From Guillardia theta CCMP2712 (lineage: Eukaryota; Cryptophyceae; Pyrenomonadales; Geminigeraceae), in NCBI RefSeq assembly GCF_000315625.1, contig NW_005434602.1, positions 379,411 through 443,410 of the forward strand: 64,000 nt of DNA, in the 5' to 3' direction. Below, in pieces: positions 31,767 to 41,935 of the stretch. The notes under the pieces are model-generated. The model saw only the letters and a list, made by a program, of their open reading frames with translations. It had not been told where the DNA came from and did no database searches. The stretch's first letter is position 1, and every line of letters begins with the position of its first letter. The translations under genes and the position numbers were made by a program.

Positions 31767-32171
31767 TTATTCATTAAAGATACTTAATCTCCTCACTCTC
31801 ACAATCATGCGCCTAGATAGGCTCCGTCTACCCCTCTCCATGGTTACAGCCCTGAAGATCTCAGCAAAAGGCTCCGCAACACCGTATCTCTCCGACAGCT
31901 TTCTCAGGATCTGGTGTACAGAAGTTATGTACCATAATGTCAAACCATGGCAGAATAAGAGCTTGGGACAACCAGCATACTCAATCTGCAGGTCATACGC
32001 ATGCATCTCAAAATACCTAGCATACAACTCTTTGGGTACAATGATTTCATCGGGATCGAACCCGTTGCAAAGCTCCCACATTCTGTACACTGCAATGGGT
32101 GATACTTGTGGCTGTATAGGCCGTAGTCGCTGCATTGTATCGATGAACCGATGACACTGTTGTTCATACAT
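31767..32171 (-). CDS. Hypothetical 134-residue protein, possibly a fragment
   Basis: An ATG-started frame with balanced composition (for example SPIAVYRMWELCNGFDPDEI, IEYAGCPKLLFCHGL, ILRKLSERYGVAEPFAEIF) and a basic C-terminus. I do not recognise it. It ends where the degenerate retroelement ORF1 begins, so it may be a separate gene cut by that insertion or part of another element. Confidence 0.3.
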   Translation of the reverse strand: MYEQQCHRFIDTMQRLRPIQPQVSPIAVYRMWELCNGFDPDEIIVPKELYARYFEMHAYDLQIEYAGCPKLLFCHGLTLWYITSVHQILRKLSERYGVAEPFAEIFRAVTMERGRRSLSRRMIVRVRRLSIFNE

Positions 32172-32235
32172 GCTTATTTCCTCTGCTTTCCACGAAGTCT
32201 ACGTTGAAATCCATCATCGGCCATTGGTTTTGCAG

Positions 32236-33752
32236 AGTAAAGCGATCATGTGGAAGGCTCCGTATAGATCCGAGATAAAGAGTGCTGATGAGATCCCGGT
32301 GACTGTTTCCTTCCTCCGCAATGCACAAGTGGAGAAGCTCTGGCAGGGAAGAGAGGACTTCAAGATCGATGGTCGAGCATTTGCTGCCGTACATGTAAGC
32401 ATCGTGCATGATCGATCTTTCAAGATTCGAGCCAAGAGAGGACCGAGGGGCACAGGGGGCAGCTTTGCCGTCTATCGCTATCAGCTGCTGCGCCAGTCCC
32501 TGGCAGCGGTACAGCTCCAGCCGCTGGCAGGCATGCTGGTCGCTGGGCCAGGCCAGCAAGTCCACAAAGGCTTAGGTCAGAAAGGCTTCGTCGCTGTAGG
32601 GGCCAACGTCATCTGGAGACAGAGGGAGGTGGAGTGGATCGGATGGAGGGAGTACACCTGACTCTGTTCAGCGAGGACCCGAAGATCAGAGAGGCGCTCG
32701 CAGTCGAGCTGACAGCTGACAGCTTCGTGTCTAGGAACAAGCTCAAGAAGGCAGCAAGGATGCAGAAGAAGAAGGCAAGCCGCAGAGACGACAAGGAGAT
32801 GAAGATCATCATCAAGTCGACGGCAGCATCTGGTCGCTTCACGAGGAAGGAGATGGAGGGGCTGTGCAACGGCGGCAACACGTCCATGGCAAGAGTCAAG
32901 AGAGTCTTGTTGGAGATCGCAAACAGGCTTGACATCAAAGTTGACGGAATTGACATGGAGGAGGATTTGAACACCAAGTCCTGGAACGGGTCGAAGCTAT
33001 GCATCTTCCTCGGCTCCACGGACGATGCTCGACGCATGATGAAGGAGCTGCCCTTCTATCTCGAAGGCGCAGCAACCAAGCTCGAAGCAGTCGGCTTCGA
33101 CAGGGAGCCTGAGGCAGCTGGTCAGCGGGGCACCAGCGACGCAGCGCAGCGACAGGCGGAGAGCGAGGGAGAGTGGCTGGAGTTTACAGGCCTGGAGAGG
33201 ATCACAATGGAGGCAGCATCTCCGTCAAGCCAAGAGGACATGCAGCTCGTCAGCGAGCTGTCAGCAGTCATCGAAGATGCAGCTTCTCTGAACGAGACGG
33301 GGACGAGCGAGCCGATCAAGCTGGTCTTGGACAAGGCCGTTGGCAACCTCCACGACACCTTCTACTCTCCGGGGAGCCTGGAGTTCATGTCGCTGGGAGA
33401 GTGGGCGAAGACGCCAGAGGAGCAGGGAGTGGGACGCAACGTTCTCAAGGAGAAGCTAGCGGAGTGGTTGCACAGCAAGCGCTGGACTCGCGTGCAAGGA
33501 CCACGGGCAACGGCAGCTGCTGAGCTTGAGCAGGAGGCGGAGAGCGACGACATAGAGCGTCGATCTCTTAGCTTCCTGTTCATAGCACTGAGTAAATTCG
33601 CAGAGATGCATGTGCTGGCCTGCTCGCTGAAGGTGGACAAGAAGGACCGACTGCGGGTGGAGATGAGGGAAGATGACGAAGAAGAGGAAGACATGGAAGA
33701 AGAGCAAGGCGAGGGCGAGGAAGAAGACGGGGCGAGCCCGTACCGAGCTTGA
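32236..33752 (+). pseudogene. Degenerate ORF1 (gag-like), subfamily A, 5' truncated
   Basis: This matches the intact ORF1 at 59485-61632 from SKAIMWKAPYR to the C-terminal SPYRA. The copy has lost about 60 nt after KRGPRG, about 65 nt after REVEWI (which shifts the frame near 32640) and about 40 nt before PRATAAAELEQEAESDD. The second half (32634-33752) is still an open frame of 372 codons. There is no 5' UTR or upstream telomere tract. Confidence 0.8.
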
Positions 33753-34092
33753 GCTGAGCTCAAGGTAAGGAGAGAAGGTAGGAGGCGACCGAAGGCCAAG
33801 GTGAGGAGAGGCAACTCTCCTGACTGAGGCTGAGGAAGCTGAACGGAGGAGGAGTAGGTGGCGACCGAAGGCCAAGGTGAGGAGAGGCAACTCTCCTGAC
33901 TGAGGCTGAGGAAGCCAAGAGAAGACAGCAGACGTAGAAAGTAGAAAGAGACCTCAGAAACAGGGTTCGCATTGTAGGCCGTGTACTCCCAGTGCTCGCG
34001 CGCCTCTTTAGACTAGGATCAAATTGCAAAAGCCCACAAGGAGGCCGAGCAACACTAGCATTCTAATAAACTCACATAATAATAATAATAAT
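33753..34092 (+). mobile_element. 3' UTR and (TAA)n tail of subfamily A element
   Basis: Noncoding sequence with two direct copies of a roughly 70-bp unit (GGCGACCGAAGGCCAAGGTG..), then TTCTAATAAACTCACA, about six TAA/AAT units (34076-34092) and a direct join to TTTAGGG repeats. Confidence 0.8.
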
Positions 34093-34137
34093 AGGGTTTA
34101 GGGTTTAGGGTTTAGGGTTTAGGGTTTAGGGTTTAGG
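34093..34137 (+). repeat. Interstitial telomere tract T1 (TTTAGGG)n, G-strand forward
   Basis: About six perfect TTTAGGG units, placed exactly between the (TAA)n tail of one element and the 5' UTR of the next. Confidence 0.95.
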
Positions 34138-34395
34138 CCAGAGGCATGCTGCTCTGCGGCGCGTAGGAAGAGCGCAAGGGGACCGGAGGAAGCTGCGAGG
34201 AAGAGGTTCGTATAGTTCAAAAAGCTTTCTTAGCATGGTTCTTCAGTATGATGAAAATGTTCGCAACCTGCTGTATCGGAGATCATGCCAATACACGCAG
34301 GGCGAGCGCTCTGGAGGCCACGTCGAGGAGGCCGCCGACCTCGTCGAGAGGGTGAAGAACTTCGCGAAGCGGTATCCTGGTAGTAGGACAGCTCA
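34138..34395 (+). mobile_element. 5' end of a subfamily A element, truncated
   Basis: Starts right after T1 with GAGGCATGCTGCTCTGCGGC, the same 5' UTR as at about 53490 (minus), and enters ORF1 at ATG 34235 (MVLQYDENVRNLLYRRSCQY). Similarity stops near 34395, where unrelated DNA and the GC-rich repeat begin. Confidence 0.8.
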
Positions 34396-34439
34396 GGCTC
34401 CTCTTCTTCTGCAAAAACTGTCAATCACTGACTTCCGTC

Positions 34440-35260
34440 AAACCACCGGACTTCGAACCCCCAGAGCAAATCAATCAACACCCGACCAGGGACGTAGAGA
34501 TAGCTTACCCGCTGGAGCCGCCCCCAAAAAAGTAGAAAAAAAAAGACCAGATTTGCTAGGGGCTGCATATGGGTTTGTGAACGGCATGGAAGGCACGGGA
34601 GCCGCTGCTCCGACGGCTCAATCCCAGGCTTCCCAGTGGGCGGGGACTCGGAGTTTCCTACCGTCTGGGTTCCGGGCCGGCGGCCGGCGCCCGGGCCCGC
34701 GGCCCGGCCGGGACCGGCCGACTTAGACGGTGAGGCTCCAGTTTCCTTGCACCCGGGGCCGAGCCTGACTCACAGTAGTACGCTCAGTCTCTCTGACTCA
34801 GTGCGGCTTTCAAGTTCCGGGCAGTCACGTTCCTTCAAGTCCGACGGTCTGACCGTCGGACTCTGCCAGTGACGCGTTGCTCTCAGTTGGATCGAGTCCG
34901 AGGCTCAGCCTCGGACTTTGAACGTCGGCGGGCAGTCACCAGCCGCTGACTCAGCGGCCCGGCTGAGCCTACTGCCAGGCTCAAACCTGGTCGCCGTCTC
35001 ACCGTACGGTACGGTCAGTGCCTTCCGACTTCCTTGAAGTCCGGCGAACTTCGGAAGTTCTACCGTACGACTCTCCTGATTGTCCTCGTACTGATTTTTA
35101 ACTTAACTTTGAGTAAAGTACACCGTACTACGGTACTAGTCGTACCGTAACGGTACCCAGAACGGTACCGGGCCGTAGCCTAGCATCCGGGGAGTCCGGC
35201 GCGGCGGCCCACTCAGTCCGATCATCCCGGGCCTTTTCCCCCTCCCCCACCCTGACCGGC
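34440..35260. repeat. GC-rich dispersed repeat R3
   Basis: Carries the 40-bp core (35079-35118) identical to 14141-14180 and the CACCGTACGGTACGGTC palindrome (35000-35016) shared with R2. It ends close to the first exons of the Roco gene. Confidence 0.65.
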
Positions 35261-35571
35261 TTACCTTCGCGGCGCACGATGCCGCGTTACTGTCCTTGCT
35301 GCCAGGCAAGGGAGCAACTGCGATGAGATGCTGTTACCTTCACTTCCATACTTGATGGAGATGCTTGCGTTGCTCCCCCACATCTTCTTCTCTTGATCAT
35401 CCACTTCCTCTATTGGCGGCTCCTCTCAGTTCACACTTGCGGCACAAAGATGACCTCCTGACTCGAATACTGCAGATCGAGATCGATCCTGGTACCGGCG
35501 ACAGCACGAAATGCGTAATTTGAGTAGCTCCTTGATGCTGTTATCTGACTTTTTGTCTTGAATGTTATGCC

Positions 35572-38500
35572 ATGGGTTGCCATGTTCTTGTTCGGAAGGC
35601 GGTAAGCTTAGCTGGAGCCGATGGAGAGTGCAAGACCTGCTCGAAGCTTAAAAAAGATCATTATGGATCTTCCATGTACTGCTACGTAAGGAACCGTTCG
35701 CTCAGGGGATGATTTGACTGACATTTGATTTTGCGATATCTTTTGTTCTGCTCGCATGGACTGCTGGTGGATCGTATAGCGAGTAAGTATTTTGATCGAA
35801 ATATGCGGTCACCAGGGGATATTTCGCTGACATTTGATTTTGCGATTTCTTTTGGTTTCTGCTCGGATGGGCTGTGAATGGGGCTGCGGATAGTTTGTAA
35901 GTATCATGATCGAAATATGCGGTCAGTGGATGATTTGCTGACTATTTTATTTTGCGATATCTTTTGTTGCTGCTCGGATGGGATGTTGATGGGGCTGGAT
36001 AGGGAGTAAGTATCTTGCTTGCCAAAAAAATGATGCGGTCAGGGGCTGATTTGACTGACATTTGATTTTGCGATTTCCTTTGTTTCTGCTCGGATGGACT
36101 TCTGGTGGATCGGATAGCGAGTAAGTATCTTGATCGAAATATGCGGTCCAATCAGGGGATGATTGGACTGACATGTATTTTGAAAATCTTATCGCTTTTT
36201 TGCTTGGATGGATGGAATGTTGCTGGACAGGTGGTAAGTGACGAATATTCAAGATGCACTCAGGGAACGATTGGCTGACATAATTTCGTGTATTGTTTTT
36301 CGATTTCTCATCGGATTGGTGGTTGGTTGGGCTGGCTAGGTGGTAAGTTAGAATCATGAAATATGCGGTCAGGGGACGATTTGCTGACATTTGATTTTGC
36401 GGTTTCTTTTGTTGCTGCTCGGATGGGATGTTGATGGGGCTGGATAGGAAGTAAGTATCTTGCTTGAAATGATGCGGTCAGGGGCTGATTTGACTGACAT
36501 TTGATTTTGCGATATCTTTTGTTTCTGCTCGGATGGGTTTCGGGATCGGATAGTATGTAAGTATCTTACTTGCCAAAAAAATGATGCGGTCAGGGGACGA
36601 TTTGCTGACATTTGATTTTGCGATTTCCTTTGTTTCTGCTCCGATGGGCTGCTGATGGGACTGGATAGGTGGTAAGTTTATTGTTGAACAATACGGTCAG
36701 GGGGTGATTTCGCTGACATTTGATTTTGCGATATCTTTTGTTTCTGCTCGGATGGGTTGCGGGATCGGATAGTATGTAAGTATCTTGTTTGAAATGATGC
36801 GGTCAGGGTATGATTTCGCTGACATTGGTTTTGTATTTCTCTGTGTTTGGTGTGGGATGGATGGGTTTTTCAATCGGATAGACGGTAAGTATCTTGATCA
36901 AAATATGCGGTCATGGAACGATTGGCTGACATGTTCTTGTGTTTTTATTGGTTTTTCATCGAATGCGCTGCTCGTGGGTCTGGATAGCCGGTAAGTGACG
37001 ATTATGAACGATGCGCTCAGGGGATGTTTCGCTGACGTTGGTTTTGCGATTTCTTTTGTTCCTGCTCTGATTGGCTGTGAATGGGGCTGGATAGGATGTA
37101 AGTATCTTGATTGACATGATGCGGTCAGGGTATGATTTAGCTAACAATTAGTTTTGTTCATTTCAGTGCTGCATATGCTACTTGGACAATGAGTCTGAAG
37201 AGAGAAGGCAAGAACGCATGTGTAAGCACTGCAAGGAGCGCCGTTCTTGTATGCACCGTCTTGAGCAAGAGCTGGTATCCGCAAGGCTCAGCAGGCAGGA
37301 CGCCATCGCCAAGATCGAGGAGGTCCGCAAGCACATCGACAACCTAGGGAAGCCTTTTGCCAAGAGGCTGGACCTTGTCAAGTGTCACTACATCTTCGGG
37401 AAGCAAGAGTTAGAGCCTTCTGCTGTGGATGAGATGAAGCAGCTACTGGTGGGCGGAGAGCTCGGGAGCTGCTACGACAGCAAGGAGGGCAAGCTCGACA
37501 TGTCTTTGCGCACAGATAGGATGAAACGATATGTGATACGAGATCTGAGGATGAAGAGCCTCCCTGGCTGGATCTCCAAGCTCGGAATTGCATTTCAAGT
37601 CATTGACGTGTCTGGTAACCCCAGCCTCTCCCGCCTTCCCCTGGTTGAGCTGTGCAGCATGGAGTCTAGTCTGAAGAAGGTGAAGTGCGACAGCTGCGTT
37701 AGGCTGCAGCTGCCTCCGCCTGAGATCGCCAGTCAGGGAGGAGAAGCTTCGTTGACGTACCTGAAGAGCGTCAAGAAAGACAGCGAAGCAAACAAGCGGA
37801 TCAATCTTATTTTGATCGGCAACGGGGAGGCGGGCAAGACGAGCGTGTTGGAAGCTCTGAGGTCCAAGGACGGAAGAGCTGGCAAGATCGATGTCGACAA
37901 TAGAACGATCGGGATAGATCTGCATAGGTGGGAACCTGAAGATGCTGACGGGCTGACGTTCGACGTGATGGACTTTGGGGGGCAACAGATCTACGCCAAG
38001 ACCAACCAGTACTTCATCGTGAGGCGGGCCTTGTACTTGCTGGTGTGGAGCGTGATGCCGTTATCAGACATTCAGACTGACACAGAAGTCGGGACATACG
38101 TGGACAAGCTGAAGGCGATGATCTCCACTTGGTTGCGAGCAATGCAGGCGAGAGTGCCGGGGGCGAGTGTCCTGCTGGTAGCGACGCACATTGACTTGGC
38201 CGAGCAGCTTGAGGTGAAAGATCAGTGTGAGGAGGTGAGGCGATGTGTGGAACAGGAGCTGAAGAAGATGTCGGAGGAGGAAGACGAGAACATCCTTCCG
38301 TTGCGCGTCATACGCGAAGGCGCGAGCTTCACGGTGGACTGCTTGAAGGGGGACGGAATCAAGGGACTGCGAGATTCTGTGTGCATGGCGGCGAAGGGGA
38401 TGCTGTGGTGGAATGAGACCATACCTCGACCTTATCTAACTTTGCGAAAGGATGTCGAGCAACTGGCAAAGACTAAACCTTACACCAATGCAAAGCATTT

Positions 38501-41141
38501 CTTGTGGATGGTGAACAAAGCAGGGGTGAGCACCAACGAGGTGAAGGTGGTGACGAGCTTCCTACATGACATGGGAGTGATCAAGTACTTTGGTCATGAC
38601 ATGAAGGAAAATCAAGCCCAGCCAGACAAGGGCAAGTACTCAATCGAAGACACCATCTTCATCGATCCCGTGTGGATGATCGACGTGTTCAAGGGCGTGA
38701 TGCGACACGATTGGCAGCACCTCCTCAACTTCTTTCGACAGGACCCGAGCAAGTCCAAGAAGACAAAGAAGCTGCTTCATCTCGGCATCGTAGACGAAGA
38801 CATGTTTGAATACCTGTGGCCCCAAGAAGGCAGTGATTTCTGGGAGAGTACTAACAACACGCTGCTATCGTCCGGATTTACAAGAACCCATCTGAATGTG
38901 CAGCAGGCCGTCGCTCTCCTGCGGGGCTGCGATCTTGCGCACTTTCTTGCAGCAAGTGAAACTTCTGATGGTGAAACTTCTGAAGGCAAGCATAAAGAGT
39001 GGGAGCTTCTTTGTCCCGGCATCATCCCTCCTTTCGCACATCAGCACAGGCTAGCAGTGAAGGAGTCCCATTCTTTGTGTGTGCATGTCGAGTGCCAGTA
39101 CAACATCTTCCCCGCAGGCTTCACCGACAGGCTGGTCGTGCTCTGTGCCGCTCGGCATTTCGAGGTAGACTGCAGCGGTACGATGGCGGTGATGAAGGGC
39201 TGGGGGCGAACGCTCCTGGTAAGCTGGAGTGAAGATGAAGACAAGCATACGTTGATAGCTCATGCGTCGACGAAGAAACAGATCGAAAACTTTGAAGAGG
39301 ACTTGAAGCAACTGGAGGCGTTCTTCCCGGGAATGATTCGCAGGAGACGAGAAGAGAAAACCTCAGGCGAGGAGGTAGTGCAGGTTGGGATCTTCGCATA
39401 TGGCGAAAAGTCAAGTAAATGTGCTAGGGATATCCAAGAGAAGATCAAATGCATCTACCGAAAAAATAGCATTCCTCTGGAACACTCTTCTGTCGTCTAT
39501 GTCAGTGATGATAGCAACGCACAGCGTCCTCCTAATTGCCTTGTGAATATCTTGTGCATCTCGAATGAGAGCGAAGGGAGCAAGACTACAGAAAACAAAT
39601 TCTTTCAGTTGTGGAACGAGCTGACCGCCAGCAGAGCTATGATCATTCCTGTTGTTCTCGCGGACTATCAGATCAGGAACTATGACAAGTGGTGGCCTGA
39701 GGGCATCGCTGGAATGGAGCGGTACAAGATCTTCCACAAGTACGAGGCGAATGACAAATCAATGCAGTTGCTGTACAACACGATTATTCAGAAGTTGCAT
39801 CAAGGGCAAGAAAGCGACGATGACATATCGTCTGTCACTAGTCAGAATAGGCTCCTGTGCGAAGATTGCTTGCATGAAATCTCTGTATCAGGAGACGTTG
39901 GTGAGTACAACCTTCCGCAAGCTAATCAGGGAATTGACAAACAAGACGTCATGACACGTCAACAAAGATTCTTGACGTGCACAAAGGATCGTCATCACAG
40001 AGAGCTGAAGGATGTGCTAAAGTTCAACAGCTCTTGCTCCCCCTGTCCTTCCTGCTTGAAGCAAAAGAAGGTGCCACATTTCTTCCCCCGACCCACGTGC
40101 TTGACCAAGCTTGCTCGCGAGCTGACGGCTAAGATCTTCTGCCCTGGTTGTTCCAAGGACGTGAACGTCCTCGATGTCACTCCTCCGCAAGTGTTCTTGA
40201 GCTACAATTGGGGAACAAACAACTCGACGCAGGAGATGGTGAGGCAAGTGAAACGGATGATCGAAGAGGAGACAAGCTTGCAGTGTTGGTTCGATGTGGA
40301 GGGAGGGATCAATGCGGGAGAGGACCACGTAAAAAACATGGAGCTCGGAGTATCTCGTTGCGAGCTGTTCATCCTCTTCATGAGCCACAAGTACGTCAAG
40401 AGTGCAAACTGCAGGAGAGAGTACGTGCGCGCATGTGAAGCAGGGAAGTACATCATCCCGGTGTTTGTTCCGGTCCTCTTCAAAGAAGCATCAGATTCGG
40501 AGTCAGGCTGGAGGGGCGACAAGGGCAAAGAATGGTGGAAGTCGATTGCTGATGTTGAAGGCAAAGCCGCTGAAGGAAATAAGGTTGATTGGAATCATCT
40601 CAAGCACTTTCCCAAGACTTTCAACCTCTCAGCTGGAGGAGGAACAGATGAGATTCAAGTTTTAGGCGTCGAGGAGCTCGTCGCTGCTGTGCAAGCAAGA
40701 GTTTACAGGGGAGACACTGTCTTCCATGAGGTGATTCATGCTATTCTCTCTTGATGCGAATATTGCTAACGCGGATGACAGGAGGCGCAGGAGGAAGGAG
40801 AGAAACGGAGACCGAAGAAGGTGCTGGACAGAGCAGACCATTTCCTGTATGAGTTTAGACGTCTGGATCTGAATGGTAAGGACTTGTGGAAAAGTGGTTT
40901 TAGTTGACGATGGAGAAGGTGATGGAGAATTGAGTGCCGATGAACTGTTTGAGGGTCTCAGGTTTAGGATGTCACAGGATGAGGTGTCGAGGCTCTTCGA
41001 TTGCATGGTAGGAAGTTTGTTCGTCCGCGTTGTGATGTTGACACGTACTGACTATGAAAGGACGCAAATGGTGATGGGAGAATTTCCATGGAAGAGTTTA
41101 TTGATGCTAGAAAGAAGATGATCGAAGATACAATTTTGTGA
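35572..41141 (+). CDS. Roco-type (Roc-COR GTPase) protein with TIR domain and two EF hands, about 1326 residues
   Basis: Exon 1 (35572-35685, 38 codons) starts MGCHVLVRK and ends in a CKTC..MYCY Cys motif. Thirteen predicted one-codon exons follow, then the main exon 37167-40730. Downstream exons 40782-40875, 40919-41007 and 41061-41141 all join in phase. Predicted domains: Cys motifs CCIC and CKHC with a coiled coil (52-110); degenerate LRRs (about 182-245); Roc GTPase with P-loop GNGEAGKTS (about 269), DFGGQ and THID; COR region; Cys-rich linkers; TIR (about 1057-1180, FLSYNWG, CWFDVEGGINAGEDH, SANCRREY); EF-hand loops DLNGDGELSADE and DANGDGRISMEE. Family knowledge suggests a GTP-regulated signalling or immune-like role, with calcium control inferred from the EF hands. 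Gly2-Cys3 would suit N-acylation if ATG 35572 is the true start. Cys-rich exons further upstream (35279-35514, including MPRYCPCC) are possible. Confidence 0.8.
35686..37166 (+). other. Array of 14 consecutive introns separated by 13 predicted 3-nt exons
   Basis: Thirteen related units of 94-112 bp plus a last one of 69 bp. Each starts GTAAG(T/G), has a CTGAC (last: CTAAC) branch-like site, contains no AG between that site and its end in the first thirteen, and ends in YAG. Exactly 3 nt follow before the next GTAAGT. Predicted one-codon exons are at 35780, 35894, 36003, 36118, 36231, 36340, 36448, 36554, 36669, 36773, 36882, 36988 and 37095 (CGA TTT GGA CGA GTG GTG GAA TAT GTG TAT ACG CCG GAT; R F G R V V E Y V Y T P D). 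None is a stop, and the flanking exons are both phase 0. The alternative reading is one 1481-nt intron containing an internal minisatellite. Confidence 0.75.
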
Positions 41142-41189
41142 GGTACTTAAAGTCGAACGTCAAGTCCCTTTTTCGTTTTCACAAAGCAA

Positions 41190-41930
41190 TTCTAGTCTAA
41201 AGAGGCGCGCGAGCACTGGGAGTACACGGCCTACAATGCGAACCCTGTTTCTGAGGTCTCTTTCTACTTTCTACTTCTGCTGTCTTCTCTTGGCTTCCTC
41301 AGCCTCAGTCAGGAGAGTTGCCTCTCCTCCCCTTGGCCTTCAGTCGCCACCTACTCCTCCTCCGTTCAGCTTCCTCAGCCTCAGTCAGGAGAGTTGCCTC
41401 TCCTCACCTTGGCCTTCGGTTGCCTCCTACATCCCCTCCTTACCTTGCTTACCTTGCTGACTCGTCGGTCGCTCTCCGAGTCCCCCTCTTGTCCACCTCT
41501 TCTTCGCCGTGATTTCTTGCTTCAAGCTCCGCTCAGCTCAAGCTCGGTACGGGCTTCTTCATCATCCTCTCCATGCATCTCTGCGAATTTACTCCTTGCC
41601 TTCCTGCTGTCTCCTTCAAGCGGCACGCGAGTCCAGTGCTTGCTGTGCAACCACTCCGCTAGCTTCTCCTTGAGCGCATTGCGTCCCACTCCCTGCTCCT
41701 CTGGCGTCTTCGCCCACTCTCCCAGCGACATGAACTCCAGGCTCCCTGGAGAGTAGAAGGTGTCGTAGAGGTTGCTCGTTCGTCCCTCGGTCACGAGCTG
41801 CATGTCCTCTTGGCTTGACGGAGATGCTGCCTCCATTGTGATCCTCTCCAGGTCTGTAAACTCCAGCCATTCTCCCTCGCTCTCCTCCTGCCGCTGAGCG
41901 TCGCCAGCGCCCCGCTGACCAGCCTGAGGT
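41190..41930 (-). mobile_element. 3' part of a subfamily A element
   Basis: On the minus strand this contains the C-terminal part of ORF1 (LEFTDLERITMEAASPSSQED onwards), with internal deletions, followed by the 3' UTR with its roughly 70-bp direct repeats. It is truncated at TTTAGACTAG, so the (TAA)n tail and telomere tract are missing. At about 41930 it is joined head to head to a plus-strand subfamily C copy. Confidence 0.8.
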
Positions 41931-41935
41931 CAAGC

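Noticed and set aside
35942-37147. Several minus-strand frames (SANRPLTASFFWQ-like) across the intron array
   Set aside because: They are repeats of one another because the units repeat; the intron signals on the plus strand explain the sequence better.
40876-40903. A 28-nt intron in the Roco gene
   Set aside because: Using the later acceptor at 40918 gives a 43-nt intron and restores a textbook EF-hand loop, so the very short version is not needed.
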